A DNA stretch of 64,000 nucleotides from Paenibacillus sp. W2I17 (GCF_030815985.1 NZ_JAUSXM010000001.1:5146001-5210000), one strand, 5' to 3'; counted from the first letter of the stretch, positions 26,765 through 36,901 are shown. Notes: a model not told the origin generated them from the sequence alone. A program made the numbers and translations.

Positions 26765-28990
26765 TCAGATGACAGCATTTTTGGCGGGGTGATTCAGATG
26801 GAATTGTCCCACGAGTTGTTGCAGAAAGACCGTAATGGCTTCCACGTTATGCGAAGAATGCTGAACCTGCAACATATCATGGATCAGCTCCATCATTTCT
26901 GCTTCTACCTCGGCAGAAGTCGCCCGATTTTGATGGCTGATTGCAGCAATATTCTCCATCAGCATGACCACTTGATCCACGACTTGTGTGCGCTCAGGTT
27001 CTTCAGCGGTAGCATTTTGCAGAAGTTGCGAAGCGGCCTGAACCAGTGTTGTTCCTTCAGCCAGCACCTGATCTCCCTCTGTGATTAATTGAGATGCAGC
27101 TCCTGCTGCCGTTGAGATTCGGTCCAGAATCTGATGGATATTTTCAGTAGAAGAGCGGGATAACTCGGCTAACTTGCGAATTTCCCCTGCCACGACCGAG
27201 AAGCCTTGGCCATGTTCGCCCACGCGTGCGGCTTCAATGGTAGCATTCAGAGCGAGCAGGTTGGTCTGAGCTGAAATCTCATCAATGACAGCCAGAGCAC
27301 GGTAAATCTCTTTCATGGTATCCATGAAGGACAGGATGGTACGGTTGGTATCGGATACCGCTCCTGAGATTTGGGTCATTTTGTCGCCGATTCGTTCCAC
27401 TTCCTGCTGAGCCACGCTGATCTGTTCGGTAGCAGAGGTCTCCAGTTGTTGCAGCGTTATGCGCATGTGATCAGCAGCGATCTTGGCCTGGTCGAGATCT
27501 TCCAGTTGGGTGCGAATGGCCTGAATCATCGAACCAAGCTTGTAGTTCACACGCTCAGTCGTACCTTGGGTTGTCTCTGTTGAAGTTCGCATCTGATACT
27601 GATTATCCATAACGTCTACCGTGGCAAGTTGTACCTTCAGCATAATGCCTTCCAGAGAATCAATCATGTTGTTGATCCACTTCGCCAGTTCACCTGATTC
27701 ATCTTGGGCAAAAGCAGACGTGTCCAGGCGCTGGGTCAGATCCCCCCTGCCTTCGGCGTTAATTCGAATAAATCGGCTGATACGACGCAAGTCTTCATGA
27801 ACTCGTCGATATTGGCTGCGATGCATCTGTAATGCAGAGAAGAATCCGAATAACAAATTAAAAGCTGCCATTGCTGCCGCGCTCCAACCACTACCAGTGA
27901 AGGCATAGACAAGGGCGGCTCCTGCAGCGCCTGACAAAAGCGTGAAGAGACTGTGCTGCTTGAACTGGCGCCAGCCGATGCTTCGTATCCGATACACTTC
28001 CTCCAGATCCCCTTCACACATCATGCCCCAGCGATCAGGACAGTGTGGCAGCTGGAAGGTGATGCCTTTGCCGATTACAGAAATATGGCGGTAATCCGAG
28101 TAGCCGGGAAAGGCTACGAACAGATTGGAACCATTCTGAATGGTGTTTGCTACTCCGGGGTGTAGTTCTCCGGTCGATGGATCAGTGAACATGAGTTCCA
28201 GTTCGGTATGCTCTTTGACGGAAACGATACCCCATTCGGTGGTGACGCCATCTTTGAGATTTTCCCCATGCGTAAAGGTACGGTCTTCGAAGCGGCTTCG
28301 GGATAAGGCGGTGCCGGGTTGCAGATGGGGCCGTAATTTCGACTCAGCCATAAAGAGGTAATTGTCACCAGAATCGGGATAGATATGACCTGATTCTCGT
28401 TGGATCAGGTTACCCAGTACATCCCCGGGAACACGGCTGCATAATGAACCGACATATCGACCTTCCTGCAGGATTGGGGAGATAAACAGCAAGGTGACAT
28501 CATCGTGAAAAGCGGACGAGCGTGGACCAATATCCAACGTCAGTGGATCAGAATATGGACCATACAAGCATTTTTTGCCATGACGATCTGCTCTGGAGTA
28601 TTTCAATCCTGGTCCAATTAAAGCTTCGTAATCTTCATAGATCTGTCCAATATGTTTCTTATATGTAGAGAATACCACCTGATTCTGTTCGTTCAGCATG
28701 AATAGCTCCGTACTGTCTACGGCTCTAATATAACTGGATTGAAACCATGCATCTAGTTTGCTTAGTTGCTGTGAACCTTGTAATACATCCTGTAATTGGA
28801 CCGACTGTATCTGTTGAAGCAAACGATCCAGGTGGTTCCATTGTTCATCTGCCCAGTCCATCATAAGCTGCCGTCTCGTTTCGGCAATTCCCTCAAAGAT
28901 CTGTTCGACATCTTCCTTCATATGTGCGTTCAACCGATACGATCGCCACAGCGGCAATCCTTTTCTCCATCCCAGCCAATCAAACATCAT
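26765..28990 (-). CDS. Methyl-accepting chemotaxis protein with mid-protein membrane hairpin
   Basis: 741 residues. The N-terminal ~340 residues are soluble with a cache-like sensor pattern ([35 protein letters not shown]), with no membrane helix before them. Two closely spaced hydrophobic segments at ~346-388 are followed by a HAMP-like region and a full signalling domain ([31 protein letters not shown]). With only one two-pass hairpin, sensor and signalling domains would both face the cytoplasm, unlike ordinary chemoreceptors. ATG follows GGGGTGG. The ligand is unknown; a short N-terminal membrane anchor missed by eye is the alternative. Confidence 0.88.
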   Translation of the reverse strand: MMFDWLGWRKGLPLWRSYRLNAHMKEDVEQIFEGIAETRRQLMMDWADEQWNHLDRLLQQIQSVQLQDVLQGSQQLSKLDAWFQSSYIRAVDSTELFMLNEQNQVVFSTYKKHIGQIYEDYEALIGPGLKYSRADRHGKKCLYGPYSDPLTLDIGPRSSAFHDDVTLLFISPILQEGRYVGSLCSRVPGDVLGNLIQRESGHIYPDSGDNYLFMAESKLRPHLQPGTALSRSRFEDRTFTHGENLKDGVTTEWGIVSVKEHTELELMFTDPSTGELHPGVANTIQNGSNLFVAFPGYSDYRHISVIGKGITFQLPHCPDRWGMMCEGDLEEVYRIRSIGWRQFKQHSLFTLLSGAAGAALVYAFTGSGWSAAAMAAFNLLFGFFSALQMHRSQYRRVHEDLRRISRFIRINAEGRGDLTQRLDTSAFAQDESGELAKWINNMIDSLEGIMLKVQLATVDVMDNQYQMRTSTETTQGTTERVNYKLGSMIQAIRTQLEDLDQAKIAADHMRITLQQLETSATEQISVAQQEVERIGDKMTQISGAVSDTNRTILSFMDTMKEIYRALAVIDEISAQTNLLALNATIEAARVGEHGQGFSVVAGEIRKLAELSRSSTENIHQILDRISTAAGAASQLITEGDQVLAEGTTLVQAASQLLQNATAEEPERTQVVDQVVMLMENIAAISHQNRATSAEVEAEMMELIHDMLQVQHSSHNVEAITVFLQQLVGQFHLNHPAKNAVI

Positions 28991-29434
28991 GACCACCCCG
29001 ATTTCTGGATTTGAAAGCTTCGTTCTACTGATCTTTGGATAGACCTATATATGTGGTTTTCAAAGTGATATATGACAGAGGAATCCAACCTGTCTATTCA
29101 ATCTTTATACAAGAAAACGAGCAAGAATACGAGGGCATATGTCATATTTTCCGAATATTTAATCAATAAATACAAATGATCGTGCGCTTGTTGTTAGGTG
29201 AAATGTATGTTAGCTATCTACGAAGAAAACTCACATGTATGTATCTGAGAATCCGTCTCATTTTACATTGTGTAACATGAACAGGCCCATACTCAAAACA
29301 CACTGTATAATGTAATCCCCGCCCAAAGCGATATAGTATTATCTAACAAGCAAAACCTGTTACGTTCGTGTATATAAACCTCCCATTCAGCCTTGGTGTG
29401 CAATGAAAACAACTTCCCACAAAGGAGAATGCCC
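28991..29434. other. 444-bp divergent intergenic region
   Basis: Promoter region between the chemoreceptor gene and the pyrimidine operon. It is A/T-rich; a TATAAT (29306-29311) and a small TGAGA/TCTCA hairpin (29246-29260) are visible. No TPP or other known riboswitch pattern and no open frame was seen. Confidence 0.5.
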
Positions 29435-30259
29435 ATGTCCTCCATATCCTCAGCCACAGTCCCCGAAGCCTGCCATATTGATCTAGATCATGTGTCCGTT
29501 GTTTTTGGTACAGGTACACAACAAGTCACTGCCTTGTCGGATGTTACATTCCAGATCCAGTCTAATGAGTTTGTCTCTCTGCTGGGCCCTTCCGGCTGTG
29601 GCAAGTCGACCTTGCTCCGGCTGGTGGGTGATTTACTTCAACCTACCTCAGGCACCGTACGCATTGCAGGCCAGGAGCCTGAGCGGGCTCGGCTACAGCG
29701 GCAGTTCGGCATTGTCTTCCAGACCCCCGCCTTGTTCGATTGGCGCACCGTTCGTCACAATGTGGAATTGCCCTTGGAACTGCTCGGTACCCGCCGTAAG
29801 GAGTGCCGCCGCATTAGCGGTGAACTGCTTGAAATGGTAGGGCTAACCCGCTTCGCCGACCATTATCCATGGCAACTCAGTGGAGGGATGCAGCAACGTG
29901 TATCCATTGCGCGTGCACTTGCGCTTGATCCGCCATTGCTGCTCATGGATGAACCCTTCTCTGCCTTGGATGAATTCACGAAAGAAAAGCTTCAATTGGA
30001 GCTGCTTGAGATCAAGCGCTCAACAGGCAAGACCTTCCTCTTTGTCACACACAGCATCCCCGAAGCCGTGTTTCTGTCCGACCGGATCATCGTGCTCTCG
30101 GCACATCCGGGGCAAGTGCATTCCATTCATTCCGTCAATCTGCCTTTCAAACGTCATAGTGAACTGAGAGAAACGGAAGCCTTCTACCACATGATCACAA
30201 CCATTCGCAACTGCTTCTACGAGGAGCGTGATGAATCTCATGTCCCTGCGGTTCTTTAA
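29435..30259 (+). CDS. ABC transporter ATPase, SsuB/TauB/ThiZ-like
   Basis: 274 residues: Walker A GPSGCGKST, Q-loop VFQTP, signature LSGGMQQR, Walker B LLLMDEPFSALDE and H-loop FVTHSIPEAV. This is the nitrate/sulfonate/taurine/HMP importer class. ATG 29435 is favoured by AAAGGAG seven bases upstream; an ATG two codons earlier lies too close to that site. First gene of a long operon for pyrimidine breakdown, so it probably powers uptake of a pyrimidine or related N-heterocycle. Its last 29 bases overlap the next gene. Confidence 0.93.
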   Translation: MSSISSATVPEACHIDLDHVSVVFGTGTQQVTALSDVTFQIQSNEFVSLLGPSGCGKSTLLRLVGDLLQPTSGTVRIAGQEPERARLQRQFGIVFQTPALFDWRTVRHNVELPLELLGTRRKECRRISGELLEMVGLTRFADHYPWQLSGGMQQRVSIARALALDPPLLLMDEPFSALDEFTKEKLQLELLEIKRSTGKTFLFVTHSIPEAVFLSDRIIVLSAHPGQVHSIHSVNLPFKRHSELRETEAFYHMITTIRNCFYEERDESHVPAVL

Positions 30260-31052
30260 ACCGGGATATCGATCCTGGGTCGTCATCTGGATTATGGCCA
30301 TATTGGTGCTATGGGAAGGAATCGCCTGGATACTCCAACTGTTCTTGTCACCCCAGCAGGCGGCGTCTCGGCTTCCTTATCTGCACGAAGTCCTTGCAGC
30401 CTTGTTTCGTTACTCGAGTACGCTCGCAGAGCAGGGGGCTGTCACGTTTGGCAATGCAGCCATTGGTTTTGCAGGGGGAACGTTGCTGGGTCTGGGTTTG
30501 GCGCTGCTCATGAGTGCGGCTGTCTGGCTGGAGCGCACGTTATCGCCATATGTTGTCTCCTCACAGATGGTTCCGGTTATTGGTCTCGCACCAATTGTGT
30601 ACGGCATCATTCACAACGCGGAGTGGGCCCGAATTGTTATGGCGGCGTATGTCACTTTCTTCCCGATCATCATCCATACGTTAAAAGGATTGAAAAGTGC
30701 AGCACCAGAGCACCTGGAACTGATGCGTTCCTGTGGAGCTTCACTGACTGCACGATATATCAAATGTCTGCTGCCCTCAGCACTGCCGGGACTATTTTCC
30801 GGTATGAAAATAGCTGCTCCGCTCACGGTGACTTCCTCCATCGTTGTGGAATTGATGGGCGCTCCCGATGGACTCGGCGTCCTGATGGTCAGTTCGTTAT
30901 ATTACGGCCATGCCCAAGTTGGCATGTTCTGGGCCACCATCATGCTTAGCATTGGCATTGGCCTGATCTCATTTCTGGCCATCAGTCTGGCTGAACGTTG
31001 GCTAACCCCTTGGCAGCCTGAATTCAGGGCCAAAGGAGGAGATGCCACATGA
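30231..31052 (+). CDS. ABC transporter permease 1, ThiX/SsuC-like
   Basis: 273 residues, about six membrane helices, and the binding-protein-dependent permease loop (HLELMRSCGASLTARYIKCLLPSALPGLFSG) that contacts the ATPase. ATG 30231 follows GAGGAG, and the gene overlaps the ATPase gene by 29 bases, showing coupling. Together with the next gene it forms a heterodimeric channel, less common than the single SsuC homodimer. Confidence 0.92.
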   Translation: MNLMSLRFFKPGYRSWVVIWIMAILVLWEGIAWILQLFLSPQQAASRLPYLHEVLAALFRYSSTLAEQGAVTFGNAAIGFAGGTLLGLGLALLMSAAVWLERTLSPYVVSSQMVPVIGLAPIVYGIIHNAEWARIVMAAYVTFFPIIIHTLKGLKSAAPEHLELMRSCGASLTARYIKCLLPSALPGLFSGMKIAAPLTVTSSIVVELMGAPDGLGVLMVSSLYYGHAQVGMFWATIMLSIGIGLISFLAISLAERWLTPWQPEFRAKGGDAT

Positions 31053-31987
31053 GTGAAGGTAGCGTGTTGAGCCGAAAAAGTGATGAAGGTGTGTCGATTG
31101 CTGCTGTAACTGGCGCGGCTACGACCCTCAATGGTTCACAGACGGCAGCTGTCCCAGGATCGGAAATTCATGGACAACGGGGACAAGCCGGAAAGGCTAG
31201 ATCGGGCTCTGGCGTTCGCGGACGATCGGTTGCACTGAGTATGCTTCCTTGGGTTGCGGGTGTGTTGTTTCTCGCCCTCTGGCAGCTCAGGTTGTTTCAT
31301 TGGATATTCTCGCTGGAAAGCTACCAGCTGCCTGTGCCTTCCGCGATTGCGGCATCCATACAGGAAAATGCCAATATGCTCTTTCGTTACGCGATGTACA
31401 GCGGAACCGAAATGCTGGGTGGGTTCCTGCTCGGTTCCCTGCTAGGCGCTATGGCGGCAGCGGGTGCATCGTTCTTTCCCACAAGCGGCAGGGCGGCGGT
31501 TACGGTTTTGTCTGCACTGAACGCGGTCCCCATCGTGGCCCTTGCCCCGATTATGAACAATTGGTTCGGTGACGGGATCTGGTCTCGTATTGCTGTTGTC
31601 ACGGTGATTACGATGGCAACCATGGCTGTCAGCCTGTTCAAAGGGCTGACTTCAATTCAACCGCAGTACAGTGATCTGCTGAGTGGCCTTGCCGCGAGCA
31701 GGATGCAGTTTTTTTGGAAGCTGAGACTGCCTCACGCCATGCCTTCCCTCTTTGCCGGTCTAAAGATCAATATGTCGACCAGTATTATTGGGGCCATTGT
31801 GGGTGAATTTTTCATCGCGTCCCAGGGGCTCGGATACTTGCTCTCGGATCAGATTCGACTGGCGAACATGCCTTTGGCCTGGTCCTGCATTGTCATCGCC
31901 GCGGGGCTCGGCATTGTGTTGTATGAAGCGGTTGTTCTGGCGGAAAAACGACTCACTCCGTGGAATCGTGCACGCACAGATCACTAA
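31049..31987 (+). CDS. ABC transporter permease 2, ThiX/SsuC-like
   Basis: 312 residues. An unusual ~60-residue polar, low-complexity N-terminal tail (Gly/Ala/Ser-rich) precedes a normal six-helix permease with the docking loop YSDLLSGLAASRMQFFWKLRLPHAMPSLFAGL and FFIASQGLGYLL. Overlaps the first permease gene by four bases. The tail has no recognised domain and may be disordered in the cytoplasm. Confidence 0.92.
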   Translation: MSEGSVLSRKSDEGVSIAAVTGAATTLNGSQTAAVPGSEIHGQRGQAGKARSGSGVRGRSVALSMLPWVAGVLFLALWQLRLFHWIFSLESYQLPVPSAIAASIQENANMLFRYAMYSGTEMLGGFLLGSLLGAMAAAGASFFPTSGRAAVTVLSALNAVPIVALAPIMNNWFGDGIWSRIAVVTVITMATMAVSLFKGLTSIQPQYSDLLSGLAASRMQFFWKLRLPHAMPSLFAGLKINMSTSIIGAIVGEFFIASQGLGYLLSDQIRLANMPLAWSCIVIAAGLGIVLYEAVVLAEKRLTPWNRARTDH

Positions 31988-32037
31988 CATACATCAGGGT
32001 ATCAACCATCCATAGATCGTAATACGTGATTGAGGTT

Positions 32038-32078
32038 GTTCAAAAAGTCCACGGTATTGAAAAGCAGACTTTTTGAAC
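32038..32078. repeat. 12-bp inverted repeat between permease and binding-protein genes
   Basis: GTTCAAAAAGTC (32038-32049) and GACTTTTTGAAC (32067-32078) pair perfectly around 17 bases. No T run follows. It lies 50 bases before the lipoprotein gene, so it may be an mRNA processing or partial-termination structure, or a dispersed palindromic repeat. Confidence 0.7.
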
Positions 32079-32127
32079 ACGGACTGATGCTTGAAAAGTC
32101 GTATATAAACAGGGGGTTGTTCTGTAC

Positions 32128-33192
32128 ATGTACAAAATGTTGAAGCCGGGTTTGCTGGTATTGGTCCTGTTGGTTGTTACGATGCTGGGCGCATGTTCTA
32201 CGAAGTCTGAGCCGGCGGCTGAGCCTGTCGCTGCGAGTTCAGGAGGGGCGGGGGAAGCAGATCAACCCTTAACCAAAGTGAAAATTCAGCTAAAATGGGT
32301 GCCGCAGGCGCAGTTTGCCGGGATCTATGCAGCGAAGGAGAAAGGTTTTTTTGCAGATGAAGGCATTGATGCCGAGATTATTCCGGGTGGTCCGGATATT
32401 GTGATTGAGCAGCAGGTGGTCAATGGTGCGGCCGATGTGGGGATCACGGGAGTAGACAGTCTACTGGTCAGCCGGGATAACGGCTTGCCGCTCGTTTCGC
32501 TCGCCCAGATCTCGCAGAAGAGTAGTTATCGCTTGATTGCCAAGAAGTCCTTGGGCATTACTGATCCGGCTCAGATGAAAGGCAAGAAGGTCAGTACCTG
32601 GTTTGGCAGTCAGCAGTTTCAGGTGCTCGCGTTCATGGAGAAGAATGGCCTAGATCCGAAGAAAGATATTGAACTGGTGAAGCAAGGGTTCACAATGGAT
32701 CAGTTTTTCAATGATCAGGTAGATGTGGCGACGGCAACGATCTATAACGAATATCACGTGGTGCTGGAAAGTGGAATGAAAGAATCCGATCTGGATGTAT
32801 TCAATATTGAAGATGCTGGTGTTGGGATGTTGGAGGACACGCTGATTGCCAAGAAGGATTGGGTAGACAACAACCGTGAGCTTGCGGTCAAAGTGACCCG
32901 TGCCATTTTGAAAGGCTGGAACTACGCCATTGATCAACAGGATGAAACGGTGGATATCGTGATGAGTAATGTGACGGATGGCAGCACCACCCGCGAGCAT
33001 CAGGTCACGATGCTCGAAGAGATTGCAAAGCTGATTCGCCCCGAAGGATTTACGGAACAGCAAGTCGGCAACTTTGTGGATGAGTCCTTTGCCCGAACTG
33101 CGGATATTGCACTGAACTATGGCCTGATCAAAAAAGCCGCAAATCTGGATGAAGCGCTCGAGAAAAGCATCTATGAAGAAGCGGTGAAATAA
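32128..33192 (+). CDS. NMT1/THI5-like ABC substrate-binding lipoprotein
   Basis: 354 residues; lipoprotein signal with lipobox LGAC (Cys ~26), then the NMT1/THI5-like fold: KIQLKWVPQAQFAGIYAAKEKGFFADEGID, GAADVGITGVDSLL, KKVSTWFGSQQFQ. Relatives bind HMP, formylaminopyrimidine or riboflavin-like heterocycles. Within this operon the ligand is more likely uracil, thymine, a dihydropyrimidine or a ureido product; that is inference from context. Works with the ATPase and two permeases upstream. Confidence 0.9.
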   Translation: MYKMLKPGLLVLVLLVVTMLGACSTKSEPAAEPVAASSGGAGEADQPLTKVKIQLKWVPQAQFAGIYAAKEKGFFADEGIDAEIIPGGPDIVIEQQVVNGAADVGITGVDSLLVSRDNGLPLVSLAQISQKSSYRLIAKKSLGITDPAQMKGKKVSTWFGSQQFQVLAFMEKNGLDPKKDIELVKQGFTMDQFFNDQVDVATATIYNEYHVVLESGMKESDLDVFNIEDAGVGMLEDTLIAKKDWVDNNRELAVKVTRAILKGWNYAIDQQDETVDIVMSNVTDGSTTREHQVTMLEEIAKLIRPEGFTEQQVGNFVDESFARTADIALNYGLIKKAANLDEALEKSIYEEAVK

Positions 33193-33213
33193 GCGTGTGG
33201 AGGAGGATGACGA

Positions 33214-34587
33214 ATGAGTTCTGTAGATCAGCAGCCTCAGCCGCTTGGCGGTACGAAGGAAGAATGGTTGGAGAAGGATCGCAAATACGTATGGCATCAC
33301 ATCTCACCTCATAACGATCATCCAATGATTGCGGTAAGTGGGGAGGGCAGTTGGATCACCGATCAGGATGGTACGCGTTATCTGGATGCGATGTCTGGAC
33401 TGTGGTGTGTGAATGTGGGGCATGGTCGTGAGGAGATTGCGAGAAGTGCCTATGAACAGATGAAAGCACTCGCTTATGTACCGATGACACAGAGTCACGA
33501 ACCAGCGATTTTGCTGGCGGAGAAGCTGAATGATTGGCTGGAGGGGGAGTATCGAATATTCTTCTCCAACTCAGGTTCAGATGCAAATGAGGTGGCTTTC
33601 AAAATAGCCCGTCAGTATCACCATCAGAATGGTGAGCCTACTCGGCACAAATTCATTTCCCGTCACCGTGCTTATCACGGTAACTCTATGGGAGCGCTGG
33701 GCGCCACCGGGCAAGCCGCCCGCAAGATCAAATACGAGCCGCTTGGCGTGGGTTTTTCTCATGTTCCGCCACCATATTGTTACCGATGTCCGTTTGGACG
33801 AAATAAGAATGGATGCGCACTTGAATGTGCAACCATCTATGAAGAGGTGATTCGTTGGGAAGGTCCAGAGACGGTTGCGGCAGTAATTATGGAGCCGGTA
33901 ATCACAGGAGGCGGCATGATTGTACCCCCGCCGGATTATATGCGTACCGTGCAAGAGATCTGTCAGCGCTATGGTGTGTTGCTCATTGTAGATGAGGTAA
34001 TCTGTGGTTTTGGCCGCTCTGGGCAGAAATTTGGTCATCAGAACTATGGCGTACAGCCTGATATTGTGACAATGGCAAAAGGCATGACCAGTGCCTATTC
34101 GCCGCTATCAGCAACGGCGGTGCGAGCCGATCTGTATGAGACGTTCCGGGAACCCGGACCGGATGCCCATTTTCGCCATGTGAATACCTTTGGTGGGAAT
34201 CCCGTGTCCTGCCGGGTGGCACTCGCGAATCTGGAGATTCTGGAACGAGAGAATCTGGTCAGCCGGGCGGAAGAACTGGGACAACTGCTTCGTGAGAAGC
34301 TGGTGCCATTGCTGGAGCTGTCCATTGTGGGGGATATCCGTTCATTCGGATTCGCCTGTGGCATTGAATTGATTGAAGCAGACGGATCTCCTGCGGAGGC
34401 GGACAAAGTGATGAAAGTACTCGCCAGTTGTAAAAGGGATGGCATCCTGATTGGCAAGAACGGCGATACCGTACCGGGGTTTGCAAACATTTTGACGATC
34501 TCTCCGCCATTTGTCACCACCGAGGAAGAGCTGGATCTGATCGCTGGAAGTTTGCTCGTTGCGCTGCGTAGTCTGGACGCAGGTTAG
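33214..34587 (+). CDS. Class III omega-aminotransferase (beta-alanine:pyruvate type)
   Basis: 457 residues, fold-type I PLP enzyme. Marks: GLWCVNVGHGREEI near residue 65, SNSGSDANEVAFKIAR for phosphate binding, LIVDEVICGFGRSG with the PLP-contacting Asp, and the Schiff-base lysine in TMAKGMTSAYSPL. In reductive pyrimidine degradation such an enzyme moves the amino group of beta-alanine or beta-aminoisobutyrate to pyruvate, making (methyl)malonate semialdehyde. A cysteine-rich CYRCPFGRNKNGCALEC at ~188-204 is typical of this subfamily and could bind metal. GGAGGATGACGA precedes ATG. Confidence 0.92.
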   Translation: MSSVDQQPQPLGGTKEEWLEKDRKYVWHHISPHNDHPMIAVSGEGSWITDQDGTRYLDAMSGLWCVNVGHGREEIARSAYEQMKALAYVPMTQSHEPAILLAEKLNDWLEGEYRIFFSNSGSDANEVAFKIARQYHHQNGEPTRHKFISRHRAYHGNSMGALGATGQAARKIKYEPLGVGFSHVPPPYCYRCPFGRNKNGCALECATIYEEVIRWEGPETVAAVIMEPVITGGGMIVPPPDYMRTVQEICQRYGVLLIVDEVICGFGRSGQKFGHQNYGVQPDIVTMAKGMTSAYSPLSATAVRADLYETFREPGPDAHFRHVNTFGGNPVSCRVALANLEILERENLVSRAEELGQLLREKLVPLLELSIVGDIRSFGFACGIELIEADGSPAEADKVMKVLASCKRDGILIGKNGDTVPGFANILTISPPFVTTEEELDLIAGSLLVALRSLDAG

Positions 34588-34685
34588 TTGCCATACACAG
34601 GTACGACAGACGTTTACGGTTTAGCAAGCGAGATGGAGATTTTCATATCATTACGCGATAAATAAGCGCAAGGAGGCGAGGCAGG

Positions 34686-35975
34686 ATGCAGACCACAACA
34701 GGCAAAATCATTAATCAGCTGCGGCTGAATGAACGAATTGAGCAGTTGTCACAGATTGGCCGAATCGCGGAGACGGGTGTCTGCCGACTTGCCCTGACCC
34801 CGGAAGATATGGACGGCATCATTCAGGTTCGTCTCTGGATGGAAAAGGCCGGTCTGACGACACGACTTGATCCGTTTGGCAATCTGATTGGTCGTCTGGA
34901 AGGTGCGGATCAGGCGCTGCCGATCCTCATGATTGGTTCCCATATCGACTCTCAGCCCTACGGCGGTCGATATGATGGTGCGATTGGCGTACTCGGCGCG
35001 CTCGAAGCAGTGCAATGCCTGATCGAAAATGGCATTCAGCCCCGAATGCCGATTGAGGTGATTGCCTTTTGCGATGAAGAGGGTTCCCGCTTTAACAAAG
35101 GTCTGTTCGGCTCGCGTGGTATAACTGGTCAGTTGGAAGAAGGCGAACTGGAGCGGCAGGATAAAAACGGAGTGACCCGCCGGGAGGCGCTGGAAGCCTT
35201 TGGTTGTTCTCCTTCAGATTTTGAAGAAGCGATCTATCCGCCAGGTTCCATTGGCAGTTATCTGGAGCTGCATATTGAGCAGGGACCGGTGCTGGAAGCG
35301 CTGAATGCTCCGATAGGTCTGGTGGCGGGCATCTCGGGCCCGCTGTGGCTTACGGTGACGATGAAAGGCATGGCGGGTCATGCGGGCTCTGTTCCGATGG
35401 GGATGCGGCATGATGCTTTGGTAGGCAGCGCCAAAGTCATTGCGGCTTTTGATGACATGGTGAGAGAAGACCCGGAAGCTCCAACCGTAGGTACGGTGGG
35501 AAGTCTGAGGGTGTTTCCAGACTCGCGTAACATCATCCCGGAGGAAGTCAGCTTCACGGTTGATTTACGAGACATGGAGATGGAGCGCAGGAACCGGCTT
35601 GAAGCCCGATTGATGAACATTTTGGATGACGTGAGTTTCCGATATGGTCTAACCTACTCGCTGACAGAGGATACGAATAGTGAGCCGCGGTATTGTGCAG
35701 AGCCAATCAAGTCGGTGATTCGTTCATCCGCGGAAGAGATCGGGGTTACTTTGCCAGAACTGATGAGTGGTCCGTTCCATGATGCGTTGGCCCTTTCGCT
35801 TGTGTGTGATTATGGCATGATCTTTGTCCGCAGCAAGGACGGCATCAGTCATCATCCCAGCGAATATTCCTCCCCGGAGGATATTGGACTTGGCACGGAA
35901 GTGTTGTATCGCACCATTCGGAGGATGTGCAGTGGAATGAACCAACCAATCATTTTACCTGAGGAGGCGTTGTGA
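34686..35975 (+). CDS. M20-family N-carbamoyl-amino-acid hydrolase / beta-ureidopropionase
   Basis: 429 residues of the M20 Zn-dependent amidohydrolases (allantoate amidohydrolase, L-carbamoylase, bacterial PydC). Metal ligands are visible: His in IGSHIDSQ, Asp in GRYDGAIGV, Glu in CDEEGSRF, His in LELHIEQGP, and His in GISHHPSE. In this operon the expected reaction is cleavage of N-carbamoyl-beta-alanine or its methyl homologue to the beta-amino acid, CO2 and ammonia. AAGGAGGCGAGGCAGG precedes ATG. The next gene encodes a second, unrelated enzyme able to do the same step. Confidence 0.9.
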   Translation: MQTTTGKIINQLRLNERIEQLSQIGRIAETGVCRLALTPEDMDGIIQVRLWMEKAGLTTRLDPFGNLIGRLEGADQALPILMIGSHIDSQPYGGRYDGAIGVLGALEAVQCLIENGIQPRMPIEVIAFCDEEGSRFNKGLFGSRGITGQLEEGELERQDKNGVTRREALEAFGCSPSDFEEAIYPPGSIGSYLELHIEQGPVLEALNAPIGLVAGISGPLWLTVTMKGMAGHAGSVPMGMRHDALVGSAKVIAAFDDMVREDPEAPTVGTVGSLRVFPDSRNIIPEEVSFTVDLRDMEMERRNRLEARLMNILDDVSFRYGLTYSLTEDTNSEPRYCAEPIKSVIRSSAEEIGVTLPELMSGPFHDALALSLVCDYGMIFVRSKDGISHHPSEYSSPEDIGLGTEVLYRTIRRMCSGMNQPIILPEEAL

Positions 35976-35979
35976 CGTT

Positions 35980-36861
35980 ATGAGCAAAGTCAGCATCGGA
36001 TTAATCCAGGCTTCACATGGGATTGAGGGTTCGGCTCCCGTTGAGGTGCACAAAGAGGCTGCGGTTCAGAAGCACATTGCGCTGGTCCGTGAAGCTGCTG
36101 CAAGAGGGGCCAAGATCATCGGGCTGCAGGAAGTATTCTATGGCCCGTATTTTTGCACAGAGCAGAATCCCAAATGGTATGCATCTGCTGAACCGGTGCC
36201 GGAAGGACCAACGACCAGACGTTTTCAGGAGCTGGCGAAGGAGCTTGCGGTGGTGATTATTTTACCCGTGTACGAGGTGGAGGGCATTGCTTCGTATTAC
36301 AATACGGCAGCCGTCATTGATGCGGATGGTTCATATCTGGGCAAATATCGCAAACATCATATCCCGCATGTGGAGGCGGGTGAGGGTACGAATGGGTTCT
36401 GGGAAAAGTATTATTTCAAACCAGGCAACCTCGGCTATCCGGTATTTGATACGGCCTACGCCAGAGTCGGCGTGTACATCTGTTATGATCGTCATTTTCC
36501 GGAAGGTGCACGATTGCTCGGGCTCGCGGGGGCAGAAATTGTGTTCAATCCGTCCGCAACAGTTGCGGGTACATCGGAATATCTGTGGAAACTGGAACAG
36601 CCTGCTCACGCGGTAGCTAACGGCTATTATGTAGCGGCCATCAACCGGGTCGGTGTGGAAGCGCCATGGAATATGGGTGAATTTTACGGACAGTCGTACC
36701 TGGTCGACCCGCGAGGCAGAATGGTAGCGATAGGCAGCCGGGATCAGGATGAGGTCGTTATTGGCGAGGTGGATACGGAGATGATTCGTGAGGTGCGTAA
36801 TGTGTGGCAATTCTACCGGGATCGCAGGCCGGAAACGTACGAACATCTGGTTCGTCTGTGA
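35980..36861 (+). CDS. Nitrilase-family beta-ureidopropionase-like amidohydrolase
   Basis: 293 residues with the CN-hydrolase triad Glu (LQEVFYGPYF), Lys (GKYRKHHIPHV) and Cys (VYICYDRHFPEGAR). Among nitrilases the motif context resembles N-carbamoylputrescine and beta-ureidopropionase enzymes. It starts five bases after the M20 gene stop with GAGGAGG upstream, so both are made together. Either it handles a different ureido acid than the M20 enzyme or the operon is redundant at this step. Confidence 0.92.
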   Translation: MSKVSIGLIQASHGIEGSAPVEVHKEAAVQKHIALVREAAARGAKIIGLQEVFYGPYFCTEQNPKWYASAEPVPEGPTTRRFQELAKELAVVIILPVYEVEGIASYYNTAAVIDADGSYLGKYRKHHIPHVEAGEGTNGFWEKYYFKPGNLGYPVFDTAYARVGVYICYDRHFPEGARLLGLAGAEIVFNPSATVAGTSEYLWKLEQPAHAVANGYYVAAINRVGVEAPWNMGEFYGQSYLVDPRGRMVAIGSRDQDEVVIGEVDTEMIREVRNVWQFYRDRRPETYEHLVRL

Positions 36862-36901
36862 AGTAGCTGGAAGCTAGCCCGGATCAAACTTCAGGAGGTG
36901 C

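Noticed and set aside
28991..29434. Possible TPP riboswitch ahead of the THI5-like importer
   Set aside because: A CTGAGA string occurs but none of the remaining TPP core is present, and the context is pyrimidine degradation.
32098..32118. A GGGTTGTTCTG string resembling the end of the intergenic repeat family
   Set aside because: Only about eleven bases match and neither the hairpin nor the other end is present.
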